From Bacteroidales bacterium (lineage in GTDB: Bacteria; Bacteroidota; Bacteroidia; Bacteroidales; GCA-2748055), in NCBI GenBank assembly GCA_024763595.1, contig JANTFK010000133.1, forward strand, positions 1 to 8,032: a stretch of DNA of 8,032 nucleotides, read 5' to 3'. Positions 6,090-8,032 of this stretch are shown piece after piece. Position 1 is the first letter of the stretch. Each line of letters opens with the position of its first letter. A program made the position numbers and the translations under genes. The notes under the pieces were generated by a model. The model was given only the letters and a program-made list of their open reading frames with translations, was not told the DNA's origin and did no database searches.

Positions 6090-7430
6090 ATGAAGCATAA
6101 AGATTTAAAAAGAAGGGATTTCATAACAAAAACCACGCTCGGGACAATCGGAGCTTCGACTTTATTGTCGGCCTGTTCAACCGGTAAAAAAAGAAAAACC
6201 ATCGATGAACCACCTGCGTTGCCTGACCGGGCACCAGACGGCAGTGTTATTAAAGCCGGATTAATTGGCTGCGGTGGACGTGGTACCGGTGCAGCCATTA
6301 ATTTTATAGATGCCGGACCAAATCTGGAGATTGTGGCTCTTGGCGATGTCTTTCAGGATAAGCTTGACAGCTGCAGGGCAAACTTGAACGAAAAAAAGGG
6401 TGTGGAGATTGCCGATGAAAAATGTTTCCTGGGATTTGACAGCTATCAAAAAGTAATTGATGCGGGTGTGGATGTGGTATTGCTTTGCACGCCACCTCAT
6501 TTTCGTCCGCAACATGTTGAGGCAGCCATAAATGCCCGCAAACACGTTTTTATGGAAAAACCGGTTGCTGTCGATCCTGTTGGAGCCCGTTCAGTTCTGG
6601 TTTCCTCAAAAATGGCCGAATCGCTTGGATTGTGTATGGTTAGTGGTACGATACGCAGGGTGCAGAAAGATTACATGACCACCCGGATGAAAGTAGCCAA
6701 CGGCGAGATAGGCGAGATTGTGGGTGCCAGTATCATCAGAAACGGGGGCGCTTTGTGGTATCGCAGAAGAAGACCCGGATGGACCGACATGGAGTACATG
6801 CTGCGAAACTGGGGAAACTTCTGCTGGCTTTCGGGCGATCACATAACGGAACAATTCATACATGAAATTGACGTAATGAGCTGGCACATGGGCCGGACAC
6901 CGGTGAAAGCAGTGGGCTGGGGTGGCCGCCAGAGAAGGGTTACAGGTGACATGTATGACTTTTTCAGTGTCGAGTATGTCTATGAAAACGGTGTCAGAAC
7001 GCACTGTGCCACACGTCAGATAAATGGCTGTACCAACGGCAAAGTAGAACACATTATGGGTACCAGGGGAGTGGCGGTTGCTTCTGGCAAAATCCTGGAT
7101 CTGGATGGAAATGAAGTGTGGAACTATCCGAAACCGGAAGAGGGCGATACGGATTCAAAATGGAAAGTTACCAATCCATACGTGCAGGAACAGATAAACC
7201 TCGTATCCGGTATCAGAACAGGAAACATTGTTAACGATGCCGAAGCCCAGGTAAACTCCACCTTAATGACCATCATGGGCCGTATTTCAGCCTATACAGG
7301 AAAAGATGTTACATGGGATGAAATAATGAACTCAGACCTCTATTTAGGCCCTAAAACCTATGCTTTTGGCCCTGTTCCCGGAATTCCTGAAGAGATACCT
7401 CTGGCAGGGGAAGAAAATAACTTGATTTAA
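6090..7430 (+). CDS. Gfo/Idh/MocA-family oxidoreductase with Tat lipoprotein signal
   Basis: 446 residues from the ATG at 6090; an in-frame TTG at 6084 would add only two residues and is less likely. The N-terminus has a twin-arginine motif, KRRDF (7-11), a hydrophobic stretch (about 16-28) and a lipobox LSAC (26-29). The folded protein is therefore probably exported by Tat and lipid-anchored at C29. Then come a Rossmann NAD(P)-binding fold with GLIGCGGRGTG (57-67), the family EKP motif (E156-K157-P158, where Lys takes part in catalysis), and a C-terminal alpha/beta domain with HEID (258-261) supplying the likely catalytic His. Family members oxidise or reduce sugars and related polyols. Here the following DUF1080 gene suggests oxidation of a glycoside to a 3-keto intermediate; the substrate is not readable from sequence. 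The stop is followed after 17 bases by the next ATG, so the two genes form an operon. The AT-rich 5' region carries a 24-bp tandem duplication that may affect expression. Confidence 0.92.
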   Translation: MKHKDLKRRDFITKTTLGTIGASTLLSACSTGKKRKTIDEPPALPDRAPDGSVIKAGLIGCGGRGTGAAINFIDAGPNLEIVALGDVFQDKLDSCRANLNEKKGVEIADEKCFLGFDSYQKVIDAGVDVVLLCTPPHFRPQHVEAAINARKHVFMEKPVAVDPVGARSVLVSSKMAESLGLCMVSGTIRRVQKDYMTTRMKVANGEIGEIVGASIIRNGGALWYRRRRPGWTDMEYMLRNWGNFCWLSGDHITEQFIHEIDVMSWHMGRTPVKAVGWGGRQRRVTGDMYDFFSVEYVYENGVRTHCATRQINGCTNGKVEHIMGTRGVAVASGKILDLDGNEVWNYPKPEEGDTDSKWKVTNPYVQEQINLVSGIRTGNIVNDAEAQVNSTLMTIMGRISAYTGKDVTWDEIMNSDLYLGPKTYAFGPVPGIPEEIPLAGEENNLI

Positions 7431-7447
7431 ATATGAATTTTAATCAC

Positions 7448-8032
7448 ATGAAACAATTGCTTTTGATTGCCGGGTTAATGTTTTCGGCCGGATATATACC
7501 GGCACAGGAACCGCTTTTCCGGTTTGGTAAAGAAGTTGGCCTGCAAGAGATTATATCAGACGGGCTGGCAACAGGAGTGCCCATTAACTGGGTACAGGTA
7601 AATACCGGAGCCGGAACCTGGAAAATGGACGGGAATGAACTCATATGTTCCGGACATCCGGTTGGAGTCATCCGTTCAGAAAAACGGTATGAAAATTTTT
7701 TATTGCACATCGAATGGAAACATATGGAACCGGGCGGGAATTCAGGAACATTTGTCTGGAGCGATGCCGAGCCGGGCAAAAACCGGTTGCCAGACGGCGT
7801 GGAGGTACAAATGCTGGAACTCGACTGGGTTAAGCTGAATACAAGAGATGGTAAAAAACCCCCGGATGCTTATGTGCATGGCGAGATTTTTGGTGTAGGG
7901 GGTGTCGAAACGGTTCCTGACAATCCGAGGGGACGCCGCAGTAAATCAATGGAAAACAGATGTAAAGGAAAAGGGCAGTGGAACACATATGAAGTAGTCT
8001 GTGTGGATGGAACCATCAAACTTTCGGTCAAT
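7448..8032 (+). CDS. Secreted DUF1080 protein, 3-keto-disaccharide hydrolase family (3' end beyond window)
   Basis: 195 codons are visible and the frame is still open at the window end. The N-terminus MKQLLLIAGLMFSAGYIPA is a Sec-type signal peptide with probable cleavage after A19 (IPA/QE). The mature part shows the concanavalin-like layout of DUF1080: GTWKMDGNELICSG (55-68), YENFLLHIEWK (81-91), GGNSGTFVW (96-104), a DGVEVQMLELD stretch (116-126) and WNTYEVVCVDGTIKLSVN at the visible end. Family members cleave 3-keto-glycosides produced by an oxidoreductase, matching the upstream Gfo/Idh/MocA gene. The start is ambiguous: an in-frame ATG at 7433, 2 bases after the preceding stop, would give five extra residues, but the ATG at 7448 begins a cleaner signal peptide. 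Neither has a clear Shine-Dalgarno site. The exact hydrolytic residues cannot be assigned from this fragment. Confidence 0.87.
   Translation, partial: MKQLLLIAGLMFSAGYIPAQEPLFRFGKEVGLQEIISDGLATGVPINWVQVNTGAGTWKMDGNELICSGHPVGVIRSEKRYENFLLHIEWKHMEPGGNSGTFVWSDAEPGKNRLPDGVEVQMLELDWVKLNTRDGKKPPDAYVHGEIFGVGGVETVPDNPRGRRSKSMENRCKGKGQWNTYEVVCVDGTIKLSVN

Overview
The window looks like chromosomal DNA of a Bacteroidota bacterium, probably a free-living or environmental Bacteroidales/Marinilabiliales-type lineage. This is inferred from gene content: an XRE-S24 regulator / Y-family polymerase / short DnaE cassette, a Tat-type lipoprotein of the Gfo/Idh/MocA family followed by a DUF1080 protein, and weak or absent Shine-Dalgarno sites at most starts. 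No sequence search could be run, so the taxonomy is an inference. Coding density is very high and no non-coding stretch exceeds 160 bases. I saw no tRNA, rRNA, insertion sequence or CRISPR array.

Left part (1-5331): the 3' end of a RelA/SpoT-type gene (+) meets, tail to tail, a two-gene minus-strand operon. That operon is a Y-family translesion polymerase (dinB-like, 3127-4395) followed by a short, DnaE-type replicative-fold polymerase (117-3083). Divergent from it is a 271-residue regulator with an N-terminal XRE helix-turn-helix and a C-terminal S24 (LexA/UmuD-type) self-cleavage domain (4516-5331). The 120-base gap between them is about 20% G+C and holds two tandem copies of a dyad of form TGATTA-N5-TRATCA, 23 bp apart. 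These are good candidates for the operators of the S24 regulator. Together this reads as a self-contained, damage-inducible mutagenesis cassette: a cleavable repressor controlling itself and an error-prone polymerase pair, without an ImuA-type gene.

Middle (5328-6089): a stand-alone Lon N-terminal (substrate-binding, PUA-like) domain protein is encoded on the minus strand. It shares a CTAG with the regulator gene, so both stop codons overlap. Its upstream region (5931-6089) is shared with the next, divergent operon and carries a CCGGCA...TGCCGG dyad and a perfect 24-bp tandem duplication ending 7 bases before the next start codon.

Right part (6090-8032, running off the window): a Tat-signal lipoprotein oxidoreductase of the Gfo/Idh/MocA family, then a secreted DUF1080 (3-keto-disaccharide hydrolase family) protein cut by the window end. 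The pair fits an extracytoplasmic oxidation-then-cleavage route for glycosides via 3-keto sugars.
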